Below, piece after piece: positions 19,220 to 27,628 of a stretch of 64,000 bases of DNA. Source of the stretch: Candidatus Poribacteria bacterium (lineage in GTDB: Bacteria; Poribacteria; WGA-4E; PCPOR2b); the NCBI GenBank assembly GCA_028819845.1, contig JAPPKS010000027.1, positions 248,001 to 312,000 on the forward strand, read 5' to 3'. Below the pieces are notes generated by a model, which was not told the DNA's origin, ran no database searches, and was given only the letters and a program-made list of their open reading frames with translations. Numbering within the stretch: position 1 is the first letter of the stretch; each line of letters opens with the position of its first letter. A program made the translations under genes and the position numbers.

Positions 19220-19619
19220 CACCTCCCTGTTTGCCATCCTTGCCCAATGAATAGAGGTCATAATTGTAACCCGCATGATTACCGGGGTATTGATAAATGT
19301 ATTCATTTCCCCATGAATCCTCGAATTTTGGTTTTTCCACATAGGGTCCATTCCAATTCGCAGGCACGGGATTGGGGGGATTCCATAGCGCCTCTAATCC
19401 TTGTTCAGTCGTTGGATAGTCACCAACTTGAAGCGAGTACAAATTAAGCGCCATCTTCAATCTCTCAATGTCTTGCCTCGATGTAGCAACCTTCGCATTA
19501 TCTATTTGGGGCATCACATTTAAGGCTATAACCCCAGCCAATAGCCCAAGAATTACGATAACGATTAAAAGTTCTATGAGCGTCACACCAGATTCACCTG
19601 CTTTCAATTGTTTCAACAA
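19173..19619 (-). CDS. gspG: Major pseudopilin GspG
   Basis: Main subunit of the pseudopilus that pushes substrates through the secretin; 148 residues, typical length. Leader ends GESG, then VTLIELLIVIVILGLLAG with Glu at +5. The conserved GspG core DYPTTEQGLEALW and the C-terminal DLYSLGKDGKQGGDG loop, which binds calcium in family members, are present. The start is TTG (TTGTTG), with a strong AGGAGGG ribosome site 7 bases before it, consistent with high expression of the major subunit. It follows gspF by about 30 bases. Confidence 0.95.
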   Translation of the reverse strand: MLKQLKAGESGVTLIELLIVIVILGLLAGVIALNVMPQIDNAKVATSRQDIERLKMALNLYSLQVGDYPTTEQGLEALWNPPNPVPANWNGPYVEKPKFEDSWGNEYIYQYPGNHAGYNYDLYSLGKDGKQGGDGYNADITNWIEETQ

Positions 19620-19650
19620 GGTTTGACCCTCCTAATATTCTAGGTTTTCA

Positions 19651-20874
19651 CTATCCAGCCACCAGATTGGTGGCTCCATAAATCGGAAGTATCATTGCGA
19701 CCGCGAGAAACCCTATCACCACACCCATAACCAAGATGACCAAAGGCCCAATTGAACTCGTCAGCCGTTCCAAGTCTTTCTTTATTTCCAAATTGTAATA
19801 TGTTGATAGCTTTGCTAGCATCTGTTCGAGATTGCCTGATTCTTCTCCAACTGTAATCATGTGAGTAACGAGGCGTGGGAAGACATTGGATTCCTGCAAC
19901 TCTTTTGATAAGGTGGAACCCCGTTCAATCCCTTTTTCGGATTCCGTTACCGCACGGGTATAAACTTGATTTCCAATTGAATCCTTGACAACTCGAAGCG
20001 CCGACAGCAATACGACTCCATTTTCGAGGAGGGTTGCCATTGTGCGCGTAAAACGCACAAGAGCAACATTACTATAAACACTTCCGATGAGAGGAAGCCT
20101 GAGTTTCAGGCGATCGGACATTAGGCGGCCGTTTTCTGTACGCACGAATTGCCTAATCCCAAAAACCGCAGCAACACACGCTACCAAAACGATCCACCCG
20201 TACAGGCTAAGAAAATCAGTGGCGGCAATCAGAAACTGGGTCAGATAAGGCAAGTCAACCCCCATGTCTGCGTACATAACAGTGAGTTTGGGAATGACGA
20301 AAATTGTTAACACAGCAAGAGTAATGATGCTAGAAACCAAAAGAATCGCAGGATAAAATAAGGACGAAATGACTTCGTTTCTCAGCAAGCGCTGCCGCTC
20401 GGCAAATTCAGATAGCCGTTCGAGTACAACGCCGAGCACGCCTCCGGTCTCGCCTGCTCTCACCATGTTGACATAGAGATCGGAAAAAACCTTAGGGTGT
20501 TGTGCAAGTGCAGCGTTGAATATCGCGCCATGTTCGACATCGTATTTGACCTGCTCAACAACGCTTCTGAGTTTCGGATTCGTAATCTGTTCGAGGGTGA
20601 TTCCCAAAGCCCGCGGCAAAGTCACATGAGCATTGATGAGCGTTGCCATCTGATAAGTGAAGAATTCAACTTCCGATGCTTTGATTCGTCCACGAAATAG
20701 TGAAAATTGAAACCGCATTTCCTCCATTTCCGAAGCAGTTTCCTCAACAATACTTGTTGCCCAATACCCTTCTGTTTTCAGGTTAGACACAAGTTCGGCT
20801 TTAGAGTTCGCTTCTTGGGTGTTACTTACGGTGTTGCCTGTACTGGTGAGCGCTTCGTAGCGAAATCTTGGCAT
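19651..20874 (-). CDS. gspF: Type II secretion inner-membrane protein GspF
   Basis: Polytopic platform protein that contacts the GspE ATPase; about 407 residues. It begins MPRFRYEAL, the usual GspF N-terminus, has two GspF/T2SF repeats (about 65-190 and 270-395) and membrane segments near 165-190, 210-235 and 375-400. The motif MVRAGETGGVL in the first repeat and MITVGEESGNLEQML in the second are family hallmarks. I chose the ATG at 20874, with GAGAG about 6 bases upstream. An upstream in-frame GTG at 20898 would add eight residues. It follows gspE by 35 bases. Confidence 0.94.
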   Translation of the reverse strand: MPRFRYEALTSTGNTVSNTQEANSKAELVSNLKTEGYWATSIVEETASEMEEMRFQFSLFRGRIKASEVEFFTYQMATLINAHVTLPRALGITLEQITNPKLRSVVEQVKYDVEHGAIFNAALAQHPKVFSDLYVNMVRAGETGGVLGVVLERLSEFAERQRLLRNEVISSLFYPAILLVSSIITLAVLTIFVIPKLTVMYADMGVDLPYLTQFLIAATDFLSLYGWIVLVACVAAVFGIRQFVRTENGRLMSDRLKLRLPLIGSVYSNVALVRFTRTMATLLENGVVLLSALRVVKDSIGNQVYTRAVTESEKGIERGSTLSKELQESNVFPRLVTHMITVGEESGNLEQMLAKLSTYYNLEIKKDLERLTSSIGPLVILVMGVVIGFLAVAMILPIYGATNLVAG

Positions 20875-20909
20875 TGATAACTCTCTTTTTTTTGACACGA
20901 AGTTTTGCG

Positions 20910-22664
20910 CTATACGACTTCCCGCGTGTCAAAATCATCCTCTTGGGTGAGACGCACAATTTCATCGACAGTCGTAAATCCGGCTGCGACCTTTCTCCAT
21001 CCATCTTCGCGCAGCGTTTTCATACCTAACCGCATTGCTGCGCGTCTGAGTTGGCTTGTCGAGGCGCGATGCAGAGTCATTTCTCGTAATTCCTCGCTCA
21101 TCAAGATGACCTCAAAAATGCCGATTCGCCCCTTATATCCCCTCCCTCGGCATTCACTGCAGCCGACAGCGCGCGGAATCACCAATTTTGAATCGACAGC
21201 TAACGACTGGCCGCCGAAAATTTCTCGGATGTAATGCGATTCTGGTTGGTACATGTCACAACAATTTGGACAGACACGCCGAGCGAGCCGCTGCGCGATT
21301 ATTCCTTCCAATGTTGAAGCCACAAGATAGGCGTCCACACCCATGTCAATGAGCCGTGTAATTGCCCCCGGCGCATTGTTCGTATGTAGTGTACTGAACA
21401 CAAGGTGTCCGGTTAACGACGTGTGAATTGCCATCTCTGCTGTCTCATAGTCTCGAATTTCACCCACGAGCACCTTATCCGGATCCTGCCTTAGAATGTG
21501 TCTCAACCCGGCCGCAAATGTGACACCGATATCCGGATTGACCTGAATCTGGTTAATCCCCTCCAACTCATACTCGACCGGTTCTTCAATCGTGATAATC
21601 TTGATATCCTGTGTATTAATCTCTTTCAAACAGGCATATAGTGTTGTTGTTTTCCCGCTTCCCGTCGGTCCCGTTGCCAAGATGATGCCGTGAGGTTTGC
21701 GAATCATTCGGTCAAACTGTTCTAGATTGTCCTCCATTAAACCTAGTTCTTCTAAGCCGTAGGAAATGGATTGCTTGTCCAGGATTCGGAGGACGACGCT
21801 TTCGCCATGGAGCGTCGCAACGGTTGGCACTGTCGAAACACGGAGATCTATCTGGCGGTTTCCTACACTTCGAATTTCCCTGCTTATCTTTCCGTCTTGC
21901 GGTCGGCGCCGCTCTGCGACATTCATTCCCGACATAATCTTGACACGGGATGTAATTGCGGATTGCAGATGCGGCGGCGGCTGCGGTTGTTCCTCCAAAA
22001 CACCGTCAATTCGAAAACGAATCTTTAGTTCACTCGGAAACGGCTCAATGTGAATGTCGCTCGCACCTAAGCGTGCGGCGTCAATTATCATCTGATCAAC
22101 TGCGTGTATCACCGTTGGATCTTGGATTAGGTCCTTCTCATCAATTCCAAAATCTTCTATTGTCTCCCGTTCAAGTGTGGCAACCGCCCCGACCGGCCCC
22201 TTAATACTCTCACTTAGAATTTGGGCTGCCGTCTTGCCGTAGAAGCGGATTATTGCGGCTTCGATGTCTTCTTCGTCCGCGAGGAGCGGTTTTATCTCGC
22301 ACCCTGCAACCAGTCGAATTTCATCGATCAAGACAACATCAAGCGCGTCAGCCATTGCCACGGTTAACGTTTCGTTCTCTAGGCGAATCGGGAAAATCTT
22401 GTTTTTATAAGCAAAGCCTGCGGGAACCTTGGCTGTTGCCTCAGACTCCGGAATAGCTCGCTCCAACAAAACGCAAGGGACATCATACTCAATGCTCTTT
22501 CTGGCAAGTGCAAGCATGCCTTCACCGACGCGCTTTTTCAGCAATTCATCCATCGAAACGCCTGTGTTCTCTACCTCTTCAAAAACCTGCCGATACGTGT
22601 CGTCGGAAATGAGGTGTGAATCAAGCATCGCTTGAGCCAATGATTTAGCTAGTGCATTTTGCAT
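20910..22664 (-). CDS. gspE: Type II secretion ATPase GspE
   Basis: Cytoplasmic hexameric ATPase powering pseudopilus assembly; 584 residues. An N-terminal MshEN/T2SSE_N domain (about 1-150) precedes the ATPase core. The Walker A GPTGSGKTTT lies near residue 330. LRHILRQDPDKVLVGEIRD carries the Walker B region, and STLHTNNAPGAITRL the His box. A four-cysteine zinc motif (CPNC, then CSEC about 40 residues later) lies near 455-500, as in GspE/PilB. It is the first gene of the secretion operon. A modest AGG-containing ribosome site precedes the ATG, and no clear promoter was recognised upstream. Confidence 0.95.
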   Translation of the reverse strand: MQNALAKSLAQAMLDSHLISDDTYRQVFEEVENTGVSMDELLKKRVGEGMLALARKSIEYDVPCVLLERAIPESEATAKVPAGFAYKNKIFPIRLENETLTVAMADALDVVLIDEIRLVAGCEIKPLLADEEDIEAAIIRFYGKTAAQILSESIKGPVGAVATLERETIEDFGIDEKDLIQDPTVIHAVDQMIIDAARLGASDIHIEPFPSELKIRFRIDGVLEEQPQPPPHLQSAITSRVKIMSGMNVAERRRPQDGKISREIRSVGNRQIDLRVSTVPTVATLHGESVVLRILDKQSISYGLEELGLMEDNLEQFDRMIRKPHGIILATGPTGSGKTTTLYACLKEINTQDIKIITIEEPVEYELEGINQIQVNPDIGVTFAAGLRHILRQDPDKVLVGEIRDYETAEMAIHTSLTGHLVFSTLHTNNAPGAITRLIDMGVDAYLVASTLEGIIAQRLARRVCPNCCDMYQPESHYIREIFGGQSLAVDSKLVIPRAVGCSECRGRGYKGRIGIFEVILMSEELREMTLHRASTSQLRRAAMRLGMKTLREDGWRKVAAGFTTVDEIVRLTQEDDFDTREVV

Positions 22665-23008
22665 AAAGGAACCTGCCTATGTAATTTTGCGGCTTATCTA
22701 GCTCCAAATTGCTCTAATTAGACGCAGCAGGTGAGGTGAGGTTTAGGAACTTGTTCGCTCCAAAAATAAAGCGCCAACGTGAAAGATTGAAGGCTGGGCG
22801 CTAGATTGCGAGCCAAATTCGAGACATCGTGTGCTCGTGTACGCCGCGTTACGGAAAATGTATGTGCGGCCGCGATCTCATTGTCGAATTGGATAGAGGC
22901 AGAAATCCCTGCGCAAGTTTGGGCGGTGATTAATGCTAGGTGAGTAGCGGTTCGCATGCGCGATTTTGCCGCGCGAGGAGGTGTATGGGCGGAAAACGCT
23001 TCCTGATA
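22665..23008. other. Intergenic region before gspE
   Basis: About 340 bases between the end of the FG-GAP gene and the start of gspE, both on the minus strand. An open frame for 79 residues (22718-22957, minus) has no recognisable domain or convincing ribosome site. The promoter of the secretion operon should lie here, but no hexamer pair stands out. Confidence 0.5.
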
Positions 23009-24703
23009 TCAATCTTTGGTTTCCCCCTCTTCAACAACAATAAGTTGATTCGGTTTTACGTTGACAAGTCGATCGACAATCCCGCTGGGCCAATTCACTT
23101 CAATCATGTCAACTAGGGGAGTTTGTCCAATACCAAAGATTAGAGACAGTTCGCTCTGTGAACAATAACTACAGCCGCTCTTTACCGTTCGCGTTTGCGT
23201 CCCGGTTTTCGACGTAATCGAAACTTTAACGCCGATACCGTTGCGGTTGCTTTTGGTGCCGATAAATTTCAGTTTTATCCAGTGGTTCTGATTTCCGCCG
23301 TCATTTCGGTATAAATGGGCGGGACCGTTAGACGTGGTGACCAGGATATCCCAATCGCCGTCATTGTCAATGTCTCCGTAGGCGCCTCCGCGTCCGACTA
23401 CCGGTTTCGCTAGGTCATCGCCGACCTTCAGCGCGACATCCCGGAACGTCCCTTTACCGGTGTTACGAAACAGATGGGGCACTTGTGCGTATGTGACCTC
23501 ACTCTGCACGGCGTTGATTTCATTTTCAACGTGTCCGTTCGCCGCAAAAATGTCAAGCCATCCATCAAGATCAAAATCGAAGAAGAAACACGCAAATGTC
23601 AGCGTCAACAGGCTGGCATGTCCAATGTTGGCGATAGGGGCATCATCAATAAAAATCTCTCCTTCGTTATTGTAGAGATTCATCATCTCATTAGAAAAAT
23701 TGCCAATTACCAAACTTTCCCTGCCGCTGCCGTCATAATCGCCCGCATCAATGCCCATTGCACCGGTTGCAACACCATTCTCGCTAAACGCGATGCCCAC
23801 GTTTAGTCCCGTTTCGATAAAAGTTCCGTCGCCATTGTTGTGATAGAGCTTATTGGGCTGCGTATCGTTTGCCTCAAAAATATCCGGCAATCCATCAGAA
23901 TTGTAATCGAAAATACAGACGCCTAGCGACTTGCTGGTCGGATCTTCAATCCTGGAAATCCGTGACACATCAGCAAAGGTGCCATCGCCCCGGTTTCTAA
24001 ACAAGCGGCTCGATTGCCCTTGATAGGACTCGGGCGTACAATATGCCTTGTTCGTACCGTCTAGGGTGCAGAAAATATCTGTTTCAATGGTCCACTCCAC
24101 ATAATTGGCTACGTATAAATCGAGATAGCCGTCTTTGTCATAATCGAACCATGCACAACTAGTTCCGAAACCGGGGTTGTCAATGCCTGCTTGCTCTGTC
24201 ACATCAAGAAAGGTTGCATCGCCCTGATTTTGGAACAACCGATCCGCCTCGAGACAACTGACATAGAGGTCGTCATCGCCGTCGTTATCGTAGTCGGCAG
24301 CCGCGACGCCGATCCCGTAAATTTCCACGGAAAGCCCGGCGCTCGCCGTGACATCCGAAAACGTCCCGTCAAGGTTGTTACGATAAAGCGCCATAGCCTG
24401 CCGCTTTCCGGTCGGGTGGCCTTCCCAATCTTTACAGGTAACCAATACAATGTCAACCCAACCATCGTTGTCGTAGTCAGTGAATGCGCAACCGGATCCC
24501 ATAGTTTCCGGCAGGTACTTTTTGCCAAATGCTCCTGTATTGTGAACAAAATCGATACCGGCGGCTTCGGTAATCTCGACAAATTCGGGAAGCGCATTTG
24601 CAGAATTGGGATTCTGCACGAAGACGGCAAGATTCAGCAAAACGCAAATGAGAAATATTTCCCGCGTTTTCAGTGGTTTAGTCGATTGTAGGATAACTTT
24701 CAA
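23009..24703 (-). CDS. Exported FG-GAP/VCBS repeat protein with ASPIC/UnbV domain
   Basis: A secreted or surface protein of 564 residues of the CRTAC1-like group. An N-terminal signal segment (about 15-38, IFLICVLLNLAVFV) is followed by a beta-propeller with seven Ca-binding loops of the D-x-D-x-D-G-x-x-D type, such as DYDNDGWVD and DFDLDGWLD. One loop (DYDGSGRES) is degenerate. The C-terminus has an ASPIC/UnbV domain (about 480-555) ending VNWPSGIVDRL, with a Cys pair in SGCSYCSQ. The start is TTG, 5 bases after the xylF stop, so translation is probably coupled. Family roles are mostly unknown; adhesion or ligand binding is likely. Confidence 0.85.
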   Translation of the reverse strand: MKVILQSTKPLKTREIFLICVLLNLAVFVQNPNSANALPEFVEITEAAGIDFVHNTGAFGKKYLPETMGSGCAFTDYDNDGWVDIVLVTCKDWEGHPTGKRQAMALYRNNLDGTFSDVTASAGLSVEIYGIGVAAADYDNDGDDDLYVSCLEADRLFQNQGDATFLDVTEQAGIDNPGFGTSCAWFDYDKDGYLDLYVANYVEWTIETDIFCTLDGTNKAYCTPESYQGQSSRLFRNRGDGTFADVSRISRIEDPTSKSLGVCIFDYNSDGLPDIFEANDTQPNKLYHNNGDGTFIETGLNVGIAFSENGVATGAMGIDAGDYDGSGRESLVIGNFSNEMMNLYNNEGEIFIDDAPIANIGHASLLTLTFACFFFDFDLDGWLDIFAANGHVENEINAVQSEVTYAQVPHLFRNTGKGTFRDVALKVGDDLAKPVVGRGGAYGDIDNDGDWDILVTTSNGPAHLYRNDGGNQNHWIKLKFIGTKSNRNGIGVKVSITSKTGTQTRTVKSGCSYCSQSELSLIFGIGQTPLVDMIEVNWPSGIVDRLVNVKPNQLIVVEEGETKD

Positions 24704-24708
24704 CGGCT

Positions 24709-25740
24709 TTACTTTTTCTTGTAGATATCTTCTCGCTTGTGAAACCCATCGTCGATGACCACGTCAAGATTATCTTTATCCACTTGGATTGGGGTTAAGA
24801 GGATGGCGGGGACTTCCGTTTTATCGTTGTTTACCGTTTGAGTTGCTTGCGGGATTGCATCCCCTTTGGCTAGAGCAACCGCTGCTTCTGCAGCCGTAAT
24901 TGCGATTAGGTGTATCGGCTTGTAAACGGTCATGGCTTGCGTCCCTGCGAGAATGCGTTGGCACGCGGCTTTCTCCGCATCTTGCCCGGAAACTGGCACT
25001 TTACCCGCCAGTTTTTGTGCGTCCAGTGCTTGGATAACCCCGCCTGCGGTGCCGTCGTTTGAGGCTACGACCGCATCAATTCGGTTATCATGACGCGTCA
25101 AAACCTGCTCGGTCTTTTTTAGCGCATCCCGTGCGTCCCAATCAATCGCCCACTGTTTTGCAACAACCCTTATTTCCCCACGATCTATGAGCGGTTGCAG
25201 CGCCCGCATCTGTCCTTTTCTCAGAAGATGCGCGTTGTTGTCTGTCGGGGCGCCGCCAAGCAAAAAGTAGTTCCCTTTAGGAATCTTACGAGCAATATAT
25301 TCCGCCTGCAAATAGCCGACCTGTTCATTGTCGAAGGAGATATAAAGATCCACATCACTCTTCATAATCAGCCGGTCATAAGCCAAGACCTTGACCCCTT
25401 CTTTGTGAGCGATTTCTACAATTTGCGCTGCGGCAACGCCGTCTTTCGGGATTACAACTAAAACATCAACGCCCTGCGTGATCATGTTCTCCGCTTGCTC
25501 ATTTTGCCTGCGCGCATCTCCGTCCGCGTGCTGTACAATCACCTCTGCGCCCAGCACTTTCGCACGTTTCATGAAGATATCTCGGTCTTTTCGCCAACGT
25601 TCAACCCGCAACGAGTCCATTGACAGCCCAATTTTGATGCCATCTCCGACTGTCTGCTGCCGTTCATTTTCACCGCCGTAACTCATGAAGCCTGCCATGA
25701 AAAAAACGGCAGCAAAGAAGATTCTAATTTTGCCAATCAT
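24709..25740 (-). CDS. xylF: XylF-like sugar-binding protein of an ABC importer
   Basis: Periplasmic binding protein of 343 residues, type-1 fold, closest in pattern to D-xylose-binding XylF: IGLSMDSLRVERWRKDRD at the start, ADGDARRQNEQAENMI, VKVLAYDRLI, and SNDGTAGGVIQAL. A signal peptide covers about 1-22, without a lipobox Cys. GGAGG precedes the ATG. No permease or ATPase gene is next to it. Instead it lies between a CsgG-like gene and an FG-GAP gene, so either its importer is encoded elsewhere or it works as a sensor. The ligand is a guess from family; another pentose is equally possible. Confidence 0.82.
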   Translation of the reverse strand: MIGKIRIFFAAVFFMAGFMSYGGENERQQTVGDGIKIGLSMDSLRVERWRKDRDIFMKRAKVLGAEVIVQHADGDARRQNEQAENMITQGVDVLVVIPKDGVAAAQIVEIAHKEGVKVLAYDRLIMKSDVDLYISFDNEQVGYLQAEYIARKIPKGNYFLLGGAPTDNNAHLLRKGQMRALQPLIDRGEIRVVAKQWAIDWDARDALKKTEQVLTRHDNRIDAVVASNDGTAGGVIQALDAQKLAGKVPVSGQDAEKAACQRILAGTQAMTVYKPIHLIAITAAEAAVALAKGDAIPQATQTVNNDKTEVPAILLTPIQVDKDNLDVVIDDGFHKREDIYKKK

Positions 25741-25775
25741 CTTATCCTCCGGCAGCTTCGCCGCGAATGCTAGCC

Positions 25776-27029
25776 CTAATTCGCTGTCTGGGTCTCCGAT
25801 GGTGAGGGCTGTGTCCGTTCGACTTTATCCCCTTTCTTAATTGTGCCCGAACCTTCGATGATTCGGACTCGGGAGAGACGGTCGGTTTTGATTTCAACAA
25901 CCTCGACTTTACCAATCATTTTGGGGACATTGCCAAGTATTTCTTTAGTGTTTGGATCAATTAACGCCTCGCCCTCCGTATAAACCGCTAGTTGCTGCAT
26001 CACCAAAACACCCTTGGACGAGCCAGCGTTAATATAGGCATCTTCGGGATCGTCCGGATTGACATAAATGACATCTGCTTTAAGAGGACCGTGGTGTTTA
26101 CCCGAGGCGATTTCCTTTGAACCCTCTTCCTGTGAAGGCGTGGTTCCCGGCATGACGAATTCGGGACCGATGGTATCGCCGAGGGCCAGCACCACCTTCG
26201 TTAATGCCTCGTCAGTGGCAAGCCCGAATAAGGTCCTATCGTATTCTGGGCTGGGAAATTTTATCTGGTTCAGCTTCATGTAGCTAACGATTGGGCGGGG
26301 TTTTTTATCGGGATTCGGCATCTGCCCAAGTTGAAACTCCGTTCCCTGTTCGCTAACAACCGCTTCTAAGGCGGCAATCTTTGCGCCGCCAAGTTGGTGC
26401 CTTTTGGTCGCAGCAATTTTGCGCGTTGTGATTTCATCTCCGGAACTGCCGTAGAATTTCATTTTCAGGTGAACGGTAGCGCTATAATAATATCCTACAA
26501 GTTGTGCGCCGCCGACGAACCCCGCAGCCATATTAAACCCGCTTCCTGCTGCCCCTTTAAGTGTCTGAAAACGCGTTGCCTTGGCTCTCTCTTGTTTGAA
26601 CTTCCGTATGTCCCCAACAATAAAAGCATCCAAGTTTAACGCTTTCGCCAACTGTGACCGCTTCTCAGCCTTTGACCGAACGTCTTTTCGAGATAATCCT
26701 AATTCCGCCATGGCATCTTTGATTTCCGCATTGGAAACCGGTTCGTACACTTGAGTCTGTTTAAGTTTGCGGTTCAAAAGATATGGGAATCCTTCTTTCA
26801 AATTCCACTTTGTTCGACCCTTACCAGTGCCAAATATCCCAAATGGATTTGGGATGCAGCCGCAACCGGTGGCGGAATCGAATCGGCTGTGGTCTTCAAA
26901 ATGTAAGACCGCAACTCGCTTTGATGCAGCGATGCCATCCAGTACGGGCACAGTTGCCAACAAAAACATTATTGCTGCGTACCTGTTTATCTTTGAGACG
27001 GGATTTAAGCAAGCACTAAAGGCGTTCAT
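25776..27029 (-). CDS. CsgG-like outer-membrane/periplasmic protein
   Basis: A protein of 417 residues with an N-terminal hydrophobic export segment (about 18-34). A CsgG/LpoB-like region (about 37-245) follows, from RVAVLHFEDHSRF through LAKALNLDAFIVGDI and an amphipathic stretch. The C-terminal part (about 310-405) has GKVEVVEIKTDRLSRVRIIEG and GDKVERT, resembling the FlgT-type SH3-like domain. A Cys pair (GCGC) lies near residue 57. AAGGAGG lies about 12 bases before the ATG. It heads a three-gene operon with XylF and an FG-GAP protein. A pore or envelope-assembly role is inferred from family only. Confidence 0.72.
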   Translation of the reverse strand: MNAFSACLNPVSKINRYAAIMFLLATVPVLDGIAASKRVAVLHFEDHSRFDSATGCGCIPNPFGIFGTGKGRTKWNLKEGFPYLLNRKLKQTQVYEPVSNAEIKDAMAELGLSRKDVRSKAEKRSQLAKALNLDAFIVGDIRKFKQERAKATRFQTLKGAAGSGFNMAAGFVGGAQLVGYYYSATVHLKMKFYGSSGDEITTRKIAATKRHQLGGAKIAALEAVVSEQGTEFQLGQMPNPDKKPRPIVSYMKLNQIKFPSPEYDRTLFGLATDEALTKVVLALGDTIGPEFVMPGTTPSQEEGSKEIASGKHHGPLKADVIYVNPDDPEDAYINAGSSKGVLVMQQLAVYTEGEALIDPNTKEILGNVPKMIGKVEVVEIKTDRLSRVRIIEGSGTIKKGDKVERTQPSPSETQTAN

Positions 27030-27332
27030 AGTTTGTGTGTACCTCCTTGCGGTGGTTTAGGTGACGCTTGGGCAGACTTAATCCATCGGTACAGAATCTG
27101 ATAATTAACTTGAAGGCATTCCATCGTTTTTGACCCATTAACCACATTTGCCTAGTTTGAAATCTGACAGAAGCCCTTGCTCAACAAGCAACACGCGTTG
27201 AATCGCACCGTGGATGTCAGATATTTTACTTGTTGGTAGAATCTGTGTCAAGTAGATTGCGTGAATGGCGGCGTGGCGCGTAATGGCCGGGCCGATGTGT
27301 TGGCGGCCATGTGTACCAGGTTTGCGCAAATT

Positions 27333-27458
27333 TTAATCGGTTGTCGGCAAGCCGACAGTCTCTGCTGCTTCGCACAATGCAAGCCGTGTAAGGGCATTTT
27401 CAATCTCGACGACTTGCACGGCGTATGCTCCTGAAATAGTGACCCAACCTTCATTACG
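27333..27458 (-). pseudogene. Possible C-terminal remnant of a lost gene
   Basis: On the minus strand, between an in-frame TAG (27459-27461) and a TAA (27333-27335), lie 41 codons reading like a natural protein C-terminus: EGWVTISGAYAVQVVEIEN, then ALTRLALCEAAETVGLP. The composition resembles the last helix of Gfo/Idh-type oxidoreductases, but I cannot name the family firmly. There is no start codon with a ribosome site, and no matching upstream frame was found. It may be the leftover of a deleted gene or chance. Confidence 0.25.
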
Positions 27459-27476
27459 CTACCCTGTGGAAAACGG

Positions 27477-27506
27477 TTGACAGCGAAAAGAAACGACTGA
27501 TATAAT
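27477..27506 (+). promoter_or_regulatory. Near-consensus sigma-70 promoter
   Basis: TTGACA (27477-27482), 18 bases, then TATAAT (27501-27506). Both hexamers are perfect. It points at the serine hydrolase gene, leaving a leader of about 115 bases. Confidence 0.75.
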
Positions 27507-27628
27507 GGCGCTTCCTTGGTCGGATGAACGCCTACATCGGCATAAACGCGGTGGACGTACTTTGGCGGTTCGGTTGGATGCCGAGAGGCGTTTTCATAAG
27601 TCGCCCGCAGCGGTTTAAGGAGGTTTAG

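Larger units (their letters stand above)
27030..27628. other. Divergent intergenic region
   Basis: About 600 bases between the divergent CsgG-like and serine hydrolase genes. It contains the ribosome site of the former (near 27040), a short decayed coding remnant (27333-27458) and a strong promoter for the latter (27477-27506). Open frames at 27138-27329 and 27248-27640 (minus) show no family resemblance and are probably chance. Confidence 0.5.

Noticed and set aside
18503-19351. Longer version of gspH starting at 19351
   Set aside because: It would overlap more than a third of gspG and place about 65 residues before the prepilin cleavage site.
22718-22957. Open frame for 79 residues upstream of gspE
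   Set aside because: No ribosome site, no domain and composition unlike neighbouring proteins; it overlaps the expected promoter region.
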